A stretch of DNA of 24,831 bases, taken from contig CAZUTK010000048.1 in assembly GCA_964623265.1 (NCBI GenBank), forward strand, positions 1 to 24,831. The letters run 5' to 3'. The translations under genes were made by a program, and so were the position numbers. The notes beneath the pieces are model-generated. The model was not told where the DNA came from. It saw only the letters and a list, made by a program, of their open reading frames with translations, and did not search any database. The stretch comes from CAZUTK01 sp964623265 (lineage in GTDB: Bacteria; Electryoneota; B3-LCP). Positions 8,433 through 15,527 of the stretch are shown piece by piece; position 1 is the first letter of the stretch, and the number at the start of each line of letters is the position of its first letter.

Positions 8433-11400
8433 TCAGAATTGGAACGCGGCGCCCAGCCGCACGATTCTGGGAGTGCTGTACACGGTGGGATCATCATAGG
8501 GACCGTCCGCGTCGTAGATGCGGTTTCCGTTTTGATCCACCTGCAGAGCGTACCATTCCGTGTCGGCGATGTCCAGGATATTGCGCCGGTTGAAAAGATT
8601 GCGAACTTCCACGAAGATCCGGGCGTAATACCGATTCCAGCGGTAGCCCTTATCCGCAACCATATCCACGTTCAAGGTATAGGGCATCCGTTCGGTGTTG
8701 GTGTATTTCCATTTATCCTGATCCCGGGAAGGCGGGCTCCAGGGCATCCCGCTGCCGTACGAAACGATGAAATTGAAGCCGAGATTCTCCGTATAAGGGA
8801 TTCCGAAGAAGGTCTGCTTGTCCAGCGTGCGCAGGTCTATGTTGGCGGAAACGGTGTGGCGCTGGTCCCAATCGAGAAAAGTTTCCGTCGTGGGGACGTT
8901 GTTGCCTTCCCAGATGGTGATGTAATCGGCGGTGGGGGAAGAGTTTTTCCCGCGCGCGAACGAATACGTGTAGGTCAGCGTCCCGGAAAGATAGCTCACC
9001 CGCGGGCGGATCAGCGTGACTTCCAAGCCGCGGACGTTGCCGTAATCCGTGTTGTCGTAGAAGCCGTACCAGTTGGAAGCGGAGTAGAAAATCTGGCGGG
9101 TGTCCGTCAAGCCCGTGATGTCTTTGAAGAAGCCGGTGACGTTTAGCACGAGATCATTGGCGAACTGATGCTTGACGCCCAACTCGTAGGACGTCGTCTG
9201 TTCGGGTTTCAGGTTGGCATTTCCGATGCGCGGGAAGGCGCCGGTGAACTGGAAGGTCAAGTTTTCGAACATAAAATCGAAGCGGGGCACCTGGAAATAA
9301 CGCCCGTAATTGAAGTACAGGACGTCGCGGTCGGTGATGGGGTGCGAGACCCCCAGGCGGGGCGACCAGGCGTATTTGGCTGGGACGGAAGTGGGATTCT
9401 TGATGACACCGCCGACGCCGGGATCCACCACCGGGTCGGTGATATCCGAGGGATAATTATCGTAGTTGGCGTTGAAGTAATCGAAGCGCAGCCCGGCGTT
9501 GACGATCAACCCCTCGAACTCCATCTTATCCTGCATATAAGCTGCCAGCGAATAGGGGTAGACGCGGTAATCTTCGCCGTAGACGTTGCCGCCGGAAGCC
9601 GCGTCCACATCGTAACTCATAATGTCGTAGTACGTGCCTTCGAAGCCGTATTTCAGCTGATGGTTGGGGTTGACCTGGCTGGTCATATGGAACTGGGCGT
9701 TGTAGGTGAACTTCTCGTCTTCGTGCCAGCGGTCGCGGTGATAAGTGTTGCCGATGCCGTACTTGAAGAAGCCGTCGTCGTCCTTCTCGCCGACGCCGAA
9801 CATCGGCAGTTCGGTCATCTTGATCCAGGTGGAATCGGGACCCACTTCGGATGCGTCCACATAGCCGTTATGGTTGCTGTCGGAGTAGAGGTCGTGTCCG
9901 GCGCCGAAGACGACGTAATCCCACAAACCGTTGCCGTTCGAGTCCTCCGGAGAATCCTCGAAACGGCCGTCGTTGTCTAGGTCTTCGGTGGTGGCGATGC
10001 CGTCGTTTTCGCCGTAATCGAAAGTGAAGGGTTGCCCGTCCAGACCGAGATCGTAGCCGTAATCCGGGATGCCGTCGTGGTTGGAATCGAGCTCGAAGTC
10101 GAACTGACCGTTGCCGTTCAAGTCTTCCATCATCTGAATCACTCCGTCCCCGTTCACATCATCCCAGACGTAACTCTGTCCGTCGGGATTGAACCGCATC
10201 TCCCCCATATCGAAGCGCCCATCGCCGTCCCGATCCTCGTTGGTGTTCTCGATGATATTGTAATGCCAGTAGGTTCGATACCGGTTCAGGCGCACTTCGT
10301 AAAAGGTGCGTTCGCTCAGAGTGTGAGTCAGAGTGAAGCCGAACTGATCCGCGCGGGACTTGAAGTCGGGCGTGTGTTCCAGCATCGAGAAGGCGTCTAT
10401 GCCGCGGTTGGAGTTCAGATCTTCCGAATCCATCACGCTATTGCCGTTCAGGTCATTCCACTCTGCGTTCTCCTTGATGCCGTCCCCGTTCAGGTCTACC
10501 CAGACCTGCTCGTAGGTGCCGTTGCCGTTATAATCGTTCCATTCCGTATCCAGTCGCCCGTTGCCGTACCAAGGATTGCCGCCCGCATCCACGAGCAGCG
10601 GGTTGGCTGCCGGACTGAAATCGGGATTGCGGTCTTCGAAGGTCGTCCTCTTCCACTCGTTATAATTGTAGGTTCCCATATCAAACTGGTGATAATCGTC
10701 GGTGTAGTAGATGCCGCTGAGCGCCAGTTTGACTTTGGGAGTCAGGTTATAAGTCAACTTCCCCTGCATCGTGAAGGGGCTTTTGTCGTCGTGGGGGTAG
10801 TTGCCTTCGGTGGGGGCGTATTCCGCGGAAGCGAAGAAACGCAGTTTCTTCGTGAAGGGGACAGGCCCGCCCAGCGAACCTTCGAAATCCCAGAGCTGTT
10901 CGTGCCAGGGATCTTTGCGGTAGCCGCTGAAATCGGAGGTTTTCACGCGAAGCGCACCGTTGTATGAGGGTCCTCCTTCCTTCAGAACCAGGTTGACGAT
11001 GCCGGATTGCGCGGATCCGTATTCGGCTCCGAAGCCGCCGGTCTGCACCGAGACTTCCTCCAGCGCCATTTCGGGCACGTCGCCATCGAAGGCTCCGGTC
11101 AGAGGATCCATCACCACGGCGCCGTCAATCAGGTATGCCACTTCGCGGTTTCTCCCGCCTCGGATGTGCAGATTGCCGTCCTCTTCCACCGCGCCCGCCG
11201 TGAGCGAGAGGATCTGGGTCATATCGTCCACGGGCATCAGCGCGAGCGCATCCGCGCTGGTGGTCATTCGGCTGGCAGTGACGTCCTTCTCGATCAGCGG
11301 CTTGGTCGCCACGACGACGACCTCCTCGCCCGCTTCCAAGATGGTCGGCTCCATTTTGATGTCCATCCGGGTGGTCAGATCCGATTGGACCTGGAGATTT

Positions 11401-11687
11401 CGCACCGTATAGTCTTTATAGCCGACCATCGTCGCCCGCAGAGTGTACGTTCCTGCGGGAACGCTCAGGATGAAGTAGCGTCCGTCCAGATCCGTCGTCC
11501 CGCCCAAATTGGTCCCTTCGAGGACCAGATTGACGGTGGGCAGGGGTTCGCCCGAATTTGCGTCGGTGACGAAGCCTGTAATTTTTCCGGTCGTGCCGGC
11601 AAGAGCCAAAGCGCACCAGCCGAGCTGGAACGACAGGGAAAGTAGCCAGCGGATGGGGGAGCGTTTTCGTTCGATTGTCCTGTTCAT
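8433..11687 (-). CDS. TonB-dependent receptor with carboxypeptidase-regulatory-like domain and Asp/Asn/Gly repeat insert
   Basis: Protein of 1084 residues from ATG 11687, with GAGGTG 5 nt upstream. A signal peptide (RWLLSLSFQLGWCALALA) is followed by a CarboxypepD-regulatory-like domain at about 31-115 (GKITGFVTDANSGEPLPTVN ... DGRYFILSVPAGTY). Next come a TonB-box-like EEVVVVA near residue 120 and a plug domain (LHIRGGRNREVAYLIDG, GFGAEYGSAQSGIVNL). The remainder is a 22-strand-type barrel ending in Phe (GAAFQF). Between about residues 375 and 615 there are about 12 calcium-loop-like units such as DLNGDGIKENAE, DRDGDGRFDMGE, DLNGNGQFD and DSNGNGLWD, presumably in extracellular loops. Such receptors import ligands across the outer membrane using energy from TonB/ExbBD. 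The substrate cannot be told. It is the first gene of the surface cluster, with a leader of about 310 nt. Confidence 0.93.
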   Translation of the reverse strand: MNRTIERKRSPIRWLLSLSFQLGWCALALAGTTGKITGFVTDANSGEPLPTVNLVLEGTNLGGTTDLDGRYFILSVPAGTYTLRATMVGYKDYTVRNLQVQSDLTTRMDIKMEPTILEAGEEVVVVATKPLIEKDVTASRMTTSADALALMPVDDMTQILSLTAGAVEEDGNLHIRGGRNREVAYLIDGAVVMDPLTGAFDGDVPEMALEEVSVQTGGFGAEYGSAQSGIVNLVLKEGGPSYNGALRVKTSDFSGYRKDPWHEQLWDFEGSLGGPVPFTKKLRFFASAEYAPTEGNYPHDDKSPFTMQGKLTYNLTPKVKLALSGIYYTDDYHQFDMGTYNYNEWKRTTFEDRNPDFSPAANPLLVDAGGNPWYGNGRLDTEWNDYNGNGTYEQVWVDLNGDGIKENAEWNDLNGNSVMDSEDLNSNRGIDAFSMLEHTPDFKSRADQFGFTLTHTLSERTFYEVRLNRYRTYWHYNIIENTNEDRDGDGRFDMGEMRFNPDGQSYVWDDVNGDGVIQMMEDLNGNGQFDFELDSNHDGIPDYGYDLGLDGQPFTFDYGENDGIATTEDLDNDGRFEDSPEDSNGNGLWDYVVFGAGHDLYSDSNHNGYVDASEVGPDSTWIKMTELPMFGVGEKDDDGFFKYGIGNTYHRDRWHEDEKFTYNAQFHMTSQVNPNHQLKYGFEGTYYDIMSYDVDAASGGNVYGEDYRVYPYSLAAYMQDKMEFEGLIVNAGLRFDYFNANYDNYPSDITDPVVDPGVGGVIKNPTSVPAKYAWSPRLGVSHPITDRDVLYFNYGRYFQVPRFDFMFENLTFQFTGAFPRIGNANLKPEQTTSYELGVKHQFANDLVLNVTGFFKDITGLTDTRQIFYSASNWYGFYDNTDYGNVRGLEVTLIRPRVSYLSGTLTYTYSFARGKNSSPTADYITIWEGNNVPTTETFLDWDQRHTVSANIDLRTLDKQTFFGIPYTENLGFNFIVSYGSGMPWSPPSRDQDKWKYTNTERMPYTLNVDMVADKGYRWNRYYARIFVEVRNLFNRRNILDIADTEWYALQVDQNGNRIYDADGPYDDPTVYSTPRIVRLGAAFQF

Positions 11688-11712
11688 ATCGCACCTCATA
11701 ACGCGCACATGC

Positions 11713-11800
11713 ACCGGAAGGGGCTTCCCGGTTCTCTTCGTTATTACGAAGCGGTGCTCAACCGAATTGACTGGAATCCATGCAGTTGGAAACAGCACCG
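11713..11800 (-). promoter_or_regulatory. Structured 5' leader of the TonB-receptor transcript
   Basis: Three helices cluster 26 to 113 nt upstream of the receptor start. The first is 11714-11731 (CCGGAAG/CTTCCCGG with one bulge). The second is 11736-11751, a perfect 6-bp CTTCGT/ACGAAG stem with a 4-nt loop. The third pairs 11752-11758 with 11794-11800 (CGGTGCT/AGCACCG, 7 bp) and directly abuts the second. I could not match this to cobalamin or other known riboswitch cores. A regulatory role is inferred from the density of pairing and the position. Confidence 0.35.
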
Positions 11801-12002
11801 GTTTGCTGAAGAATCAGATCAGATATTGCAACGGCTACGCAATGGGTGGCAAAAGAGGATTGTGGATGCGGATGGTGAGAAAGACGATCGTCTTGTGGAA
11901 CCGCGCTCGCCGCCATCCTGGTTAACTGACTGCACCGATATTTCATTCTTCGGGCGTTCATCAAAATTAACTCAAGAGCTGCAAAAGAAGCGCACTGGGT
12001 TC

Positions 12003-12030
12003 AAGATATAAATTATTCCATCAAAGTCAA
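12003..12030 (-). promoter_or_regulatory. Probable promoter of the surface cluster
   Basis: On the minus strand TTGACT (12030-12025) is followed after 16 nt by TATCTT (12008-12003). The overlapping TATATCTTG also resembles the TAnnTTTG box at -7 known from Bacteroidota promoters. The region is AT-rich compared with its surroundings. Transcription would begin near 11996, giving the receptor mRNA a leader of about 310 nt. Confidence 0.55.
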
Positions 12031-12032
12031 GC

Positions 12033-12073
12033 AAAAATTTGTTGAATTCCCGTTCGAAATTTTCGGTGGGAAT
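12033..12073 (-). terminator. Possible terminator after ymdB
   Basis: On the minus strand ATTCCC and GGGAAT (12073-12068 with 12051-12046) enclose a smaller CGAAA/TTTCG helix. A run of five T follows at 12037-12033, but 8 nt beyond the stem, so this is a non-canonical intrinsic terminator. It would separate rny-ymdB from the surface cluster. Confidence 0.3.
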
Positions 12074-12129
12074 CGGGTGATTTTCCGAGCGGATTGCGCA
12101 AAATCAGGGGGCGCGCGGAGGAGGGATTG

Positions 12130-12924
12130 TCAGGGGAGGCTGATGCGCTGAATGGCGAGCGCCGAACCGCTTTCGGGATTGAGCGTCAACAGGACGGCGT
12201 TGAAGCGCAGATTCTCTTCGGCGATTTCGTAGCGTTGCGGGGTTCCCAGCAGGAACCTCCGCAGCGCAACTTTGCGGTTCAGACCGATGACGGAATCGGC
12301 CGGACCCGTCATCCCGACGTCGGTGATGACCGCCGTCCCCTGCGGCAGGAGGCGTTCGTCGGCGGTCTGCACGTGCGTGTGCGTGCCGATGACCGCCGAA
12401 ACCAGACCGTCCAGATGCCAAAACATCGCCTGTTTTTCCGCCGTCGCTTCGGCGTGGAAATCCACGATGATGATCCGGGTGTGCTCGCGCATCCTCTCCA
12501 CTTCCTTCTTCCCCAGGCGGAAGGGGCAGTCCAGAGGATACATAAACGTCCGCCCTTGCAGATTGATCACGCCGATCTTTTCACCGCGGCGCAGGTCATA
12601 GACATTCGAACCGAAGCCGGGGTTGTCGGGAGGGTAATTCAGGGGGCGCAGCAGATGAGACTCCTCGCTCAGAAGTTTGTGCCCTTCCTTGCGGTCCCAG
12701 ATGTGGTTTCCGCCGGTGACGACGTCCACGCCCATCTGGCGGAATTCGAAGAATTCGCGGGAGGTGATGCCCTTGCCGTCGGCGGCGTTTTCGCCGTTGG
12801 CGATGCAGAAATCCACATTATGCTTCTTAAGCAGCCCGGGCAGAAGCCGCGCGGCGATGTCGCGGCCGGGTTTGCCCACGATGTCGGCGACGAAGAGCAC
12901 ATGCAGCGGCGGGGAGTCTTTCAT
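12130..12924 (-). CDS. ymdB: YmdB-family metallophosphoesterase
   Basis: Protein of 264 residues, the usual family length. Motifs of the dinuclear-metal site appear in order: FVADIVGKPGRD at the N-terminus, ANGENAADG, GGNHIWD, IIVDFHAEATAEK and IGTHTHVQTADE. The family (TIGR00282) includes Bacillus subtilis YmdB, a phosphodiesterase active on 2',3'-cyclic nucleotides and needed for biofilm-related gene expression, and DR1281 of Deinococcus. There is no signal peptide, so it is cytoplasmic. It starts 13 nt after the rny stop; the rny-ymdB pairing is widely conserved and suggests joint transcription and a shared role in RNA metabolism. All expected metal ligands seem present. Confidence 0.95.
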   Translation of the reverse strand: MKDSPPLHVLFVADIVGKPGRDIAARLLPGLLKKHNVDFCIANGENAADGKGITSREFFEFRQMGVDVVTGGNHIWDRKEGHKLLSEESHLLRPLNYPPDNPGFGSNVYDLRRGEKIGVINLQGRTFMYPLDCPFRLGKKEVERMREHTRIIIVDFHAEATAEKQAMFWHLDGLVSAVIGTHTHVQTADERLLPQGTAVITDVGMTGPADSVIGLNRKVALRRFLLGTPQRYEIAEENLRFNAVLLTLNPESGSALAIQRISLP

Positions 12925-12937
12925 TCCGGAAGCGGGG

Positions 12938-14497
12938 TTATTTGGCGTAATCCACGGCGCGGAATTCGCGGATGACGGTCACGCGGATCTGCCCCGGATA
13001 TTCCATCTCTTGCTGGATCTTGCGGGCGATCTCATGAGCCAGATCCAGGGCGGCGCCGTCGTTGACTTTCTCCGATTCCACCATAACGCGGATCTCGCGC
13101 CCCGCCTGGATGGCGAAGCAGCGGGAAACACCGGTAAAAGAAGTCGCCACTTCCTCCAGCCGCTGTAGTCTCTTGACGTAGCCTTCCAGGGTTTCGCGCC
13201 GGGCGCCCGGACGGGATCCGGAAATGGCATCCGCCGCCTGCACCAGGATGGAGATGGGCGAGGAGACCTCCACGTCTTCGTGGTGGGCGGCGACGGCGTT
13301 CTGCACCGCGGCGCTTTCGCGGTATTTCTTCACCAGCTCGAGCCCGATGGTCGTGTGCGTCCCTTCGGTGTAGCGATCAATCGCCTTGCCCACATCGTGC
13401 AGCAGCCCCGCGCGTTTGGCGGTCTTGGCATCCAACTCCAATTCCGCCGCCATTAGACCGGCTAAGTAGGCGACTTCAATAGAATGCTGCAGGACGTTCT
13501 GCCCGTAGGAAGTGCGGAAATGGAGCTTGCCCAGCAATTTCACCAGTTCGGGATGGAGTCCGTGCACCCCCACTTCGAGGCAAGCCTGTTCGCCGATCTG
13601 CACGATCTGCTCGTCCATCTCCTTCTCGACTTTCTTGACGACTTCCTCGATGCGGCCGGGATGGATGCGCCCGTCGGACACCAGCCTTTCCAGAGCGATG
13701 CGGGCGATTTCCCGGCGCAGGGGATCGAAGCCGGAAAGCACGACGGTTTCAGGGGTGTCGTCCACGATGATCTCGACGCCGGTGGCGTTTTCGAAGGAGC
13801 GGATGTTGCGCCCCTCCCGGCCGATGATGCGCCCCTTGATCTCCTCGTTGGGCAGATTGACGACGGAAACCGTCGTTTCGACGCCGTGTTCCACCGCGGA
13901 GCGCTGGATCGCCTGGACGATGATCTCCTTGGCTTCCCTGTTCGCCGATGCCCGCGCTTGTTCGCGGATGGCGTTGACCTGTTCGGCGGTCTCCTGCCGG
14001 GCGCGTTCGATCAGGCTCTGCTTCAGCTGCTCCAAAGCTTCCTGACTGGTGAGATGAGCGGTGCGTTCCAACTGCTGAGTTACTTCCTGCAATTGTGCGT
14101 CCAGAGACTCCATCTTCCGGTTCAGATCGGCTTCCTTGGATCGGATGCGATCCCGATCGCTCTGGATTTCGCGGGAGGCTTTCTCGATCTCATCCGAGCG
14201 TCTTTTTAGGTAGGTTTCCCGTTCGGAAAGTTTGCGTTCGTGGGCTTCCAGCGCTTTGCGGCGTCGTTCCGCTTCGGCGTCGAAGCGGGCTTTCAATTCG
14301 AGCTGGTGATCTTTGACTTCTAAGAGCTTTTCTTTTTTCAGCGTTTCCGCTTCTTTTTCGGCTTCCTGGATGATCCGCTCCGCGCTGCGGGCGGCGGAAT
14401 CAATGCGCTTCTGTTCGGTGATATGCCGCAGGGACCACCCCACCAGGACGCCGATCAGGGCGGACACGACAGCGGCGATTATTTCCAGTGTGGTCAT
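12938..14497 (-). CDS. rny: Ribonuclease Y
   Basis: Protein of 519 residues, the standard length. The order is an N-terminal membrane anchor (IIAAVVSALIGVLVGWSL, residues 6-23), then a long charged coiled coil to about residue 195. A KH domain follows at about 205-275, with the GxxG loop in GRIIGREGRNIRSFE. The HD hydrolase domain carries LLHDVGKAID near residue 366. RNase Y is a membrane-tethered endoribonuclease that starts mRNA decay in many bacteria lacking RNase E. Start ATG 14497 has GGAGAA 5 nt upstream. A short inverted repeat (GGGAT at 14507-14511 with ATCCC at 14522-14526) abuts this ribosome-binding site and could modulate it. The gene follows the probable 6S RNA and precedes ymdB. 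Confidence 0.97.
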   Translation of the reverse strand: MTTLEIIAAVVSALIGVLVGWSLRHITEQKRIDSAARSAERIIQEAEKEAETLKKEKLLEVKDHQLELKARFDAEAERRRKALEAHERKLSERETYLKRRSDEIEKASREIQSDRDRIRSKEADLNRKMESLDAQLQEVTQQLERTAHLTSQEALEQLKQSLIERARQETAEQVNAIREQARASANREAKEIIVQAIQRSAVEHGVETTVSVVNLPNEEIKGRIIGREGRNIRSFENATGVEIIVDDTPETVVLSGFDPLRREIARIALERLVSDGRIHPGRIEEVVKKVEKEMDEQIVQIGEQACLEVGVHGLHPELVKLLGKLHFRTSYGQNVLQHSIEVAYLAGLMAAELELDAKTAKRAGLLHDVGKAIDRYTEGTHTTIGLELVKKYRESAAVQNAVAAHHEDVEVSSPISILVQAADAISGSRPGARRETLEGYVKRLQRLEEVATSFTGVSRCFAIQAGREIRVMVESEKVNDGAALDLAHEIARKIQQEMEYPGQIRVTVIREFRAVDYAK

Positions 14498-14647
14498 ACG
14501 TTCTCCGGGATATCTATCGAAATCCCCCCGCGACCGGCTGGAAGATGGGGGGAAGGGAACTTGACGGCGGGCTTCCGCCCACCGGCGATGGGAATTTCAA
14601 ACCGAGCCGACTCGGTCATCCTGTAATGGGAAATAATAACCCTGCGA
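14498..14647. other. Spacer between 6S RNA and rny with two hairpins
   Basis: No gene is seen. The minus strand can form ACCGAG-TCGG-CTCGGT (14616-14601), followed by a short TTTG, possibly the 3' processing or termination point of the 6S RNA. It can also form a 7-bp stem closed by a GGAA (GNRA) tetraloop (14583-14566). Confidence 0.5.
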
Positions 14648-14817
14648 ACAGCCTGCAATTTTAAAGAGAACCATGTCGCCATGGTGGGTGCCTCCCTAAG
14701 CGTTTCTTACTTCCACTGCCCGGATGGGTCCCCGTGGGGATGAGGCCTGTATTACGCGCCTGAGAGGTAGGCTCCCTCTCTCTATAGTGTTGGTTCTTTT
14801 AAAACTGAACAGGCTGT
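14648..14817 (-). ncRNA. ssrS: Probable 6S RNA
   Basis: The segment is 170 nt and its ends form a long interrupted closing stem: 14817-14792 (ACAGCCTG, GTTTTAAA, AGAACC) pairs with 14672-14648 (GGTTCT, TTTAAAA, CAGGCTGT). Inside, GGGAGCCT pairs with AGGCACCC across one mismatch, then CCT and GCG find partners in AGG and CGC. This leaves a large internal bubble and a GC-rich tip (CCAC ... GTGG). One long irregular helix with a central bubble is the hallmark of 6S RNA, which binds sigma-70 RNA polymerase and lowers transcription in stationary phase. Position between zapA and rny supports the call, since ssrS commonly follows zapA. No covariance search was possible, and I did not identify the product-RNA start. 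Confidence 0.68.
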
Positions 14818-14858
14818 ATTCGCAGGGATTTCGGCTAAACCGATTATCCACCGTGAAA

Positions 14859-15173
14859 TCACCGTTGATACTGCGCGCACTTTTCGGCGAGTTTTCGCGA
14901 ACGTTCCGCGATCTGTCGGCTGAATTCGGCGGCTTCCATCTGGAAGCGTTCCAACTGCTTCTGGGCGCGCAGGAGCTCATCCGCCAGATTCAGGGCGGTG
15001 AGGATGGCGTTCTTCAAGGGTGCGAGATCTTGATGCATTTGGCCTAACAGGCGCATGCGCCGATCCACGATGCCGGCAACCTGGATTAGATATTCTTGAT
15101 CCTCGTATCCGGTGACCGAATATTCGGCATCCAATATCTTCACGCGCACCGACGGTTTTGAATCAGCGCCCAA
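14859..15173 (-). CDS. zapA: Cell division protein ZapA
   Basis: Protein of 104 residues with the ZapA layout: an N-terminal beta-rich head (VRVKILDAEYSVTGYEDQEYL), then VAGIVDRRMRLLGQ, NAILTALNLADELL and a C-terminal coiled coil. ZapA bundles FtsZ filaments at the Z-ring. The most likely start is TTG at 15173, with AGGGAAG a few nt upstream; no ATG is available before the conserved head. The frame is the same as that of the preceding zapB-like gene and is separated from it by one TAG and 12 sense codons. That is probably chance (one in three) but worth noting. Its 3' end leads directly into the probable 6S RNA. Confidence 0.9.
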   Translation of the reverse strand: MGADSKPSVRVKILDAEYSVTGYEDQEYLIQVAGIVDRRMRLLGQMHQDLAPLKNAILTALNLADELLRAQKQLERFQMEAAEFSRQIAERSRKLAEKCAQYQR

Positions 15174-15212
15174 CAGGTCTTCCCTGAACTTGGATTGTCG
15201 TGACTGCTTTCG

Positions 15213-15527
15213 CTAAAACCCTTCCAACCGCTGCAGCAGTTGTTCCACTTTGCGGCGAATCAATTCCTCCTTTTGTGGATCCCGTTGACTCTTCAACAAT
15301 TCCTCGCGCTGGCTGCGGAGCTGTTCCGTCTCTTCCGTGAGCGCATTCACTTGAGCCCGCAGCGCACCCGTTTGAGCGCGCAGTTCTTCATTTTCCGCGT
15401 GCAGCGACTCCAGCCGCGCAATCAGCCCATGGACCTTCTTCTCCAGCTCCTCAAACTGCGTTAAATCCATAAACAGACCCAATTCGAACTGCCCGCCTTT
15501 TCCCAGCGGCGCACCTGCCGACATCAT
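15213..15527 (-). CDS. ZapB-like coiled-coil division protein
   Basis: The protein is 104 residues if translation starts at ATG 15527, which overlaps the pheT stop as TAATG and has GAGGG just upstream. Homology-style reasoning favours an inner ATG at 15470 (MDLTQFEELEKKV), giving 85 residues, but that start has only a weak ribosome-binding site. Apart from the N-terminus it is one long heptad-rich coiled coil (LIARLESLHAENEELRAQ onward). Small coiled-coil proteins of this kind between pheT and zapA are usually annotated ZapB-like or as cell division protein in diverse bacteria. ZapB stabilises the Z-ring through ZapA. The low complexity of coiled coils makes the family call moderate, while the gene itself is well supported by the overlap and context. 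Confidence 0.75.
   Translation of the reverse strand: MMSAGAPLGKGGQFELGLFMDLTQFEELEKKVHGLIARLESLHAENEELRAQTGALRAQVNALTEETEQLRSQREELLKSQRDPQKEELIRRKVEQLLQRLEGF

Larger units (their letters stand above)
11688..12129. other. Intergenic region between ymdB and the surface cluster
   Basis: These 442 nt separate the two transcription units. The ymdB-proximal part (about 12000-12090) is AT-rich and holds a possible terminator and a promoter. The receptor-proximal part holds the structured leader. A plus-strand open frame of 100 codons (11709-12011) has no ribosome-binding site and no recognisable protein pattern, so I do not call it a gene. Confidence 0.6.

Noticed and set aside
8363..8659. N-terminal extension of the 754-residue secreted protein by 99 codons
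   Set aside because: It overlaps the end of the receptor gene in another frame and would bury the signal peptide; the inner ATG has a good ribosome-binding site.
9846..10560. Repeated short motifs (CCGTTGCCGTT type) looking like a CRISPR or tandem repeat
   Set aside because: The spacing is irregular and the repeats fall in codon phase, so they are the DNA image of the Asp/Asn/Gly protein repeats.
11688..12002. Cobalamin riboswitch upstream of the TonB receptor
   Set aside because: No B12-box-like core could be found on the minus strand.
11709..12011. Plus-strand open frame of 100 codons in the intergenic region
   Set aside because: It has no ribosome-binding site and no recognisable protein pattern, and it overlaps the likely promoter and leader of the minus-strand cluster.
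15174..15212. zapB-zapA as a single gene joined by stop-codon readthrough (same frame, one TAG)
   Set aside because: Both parts are full-length families normally encoded separately, zapA has its own ribosome-binding site, and the shared frame has a one-in-three chance.
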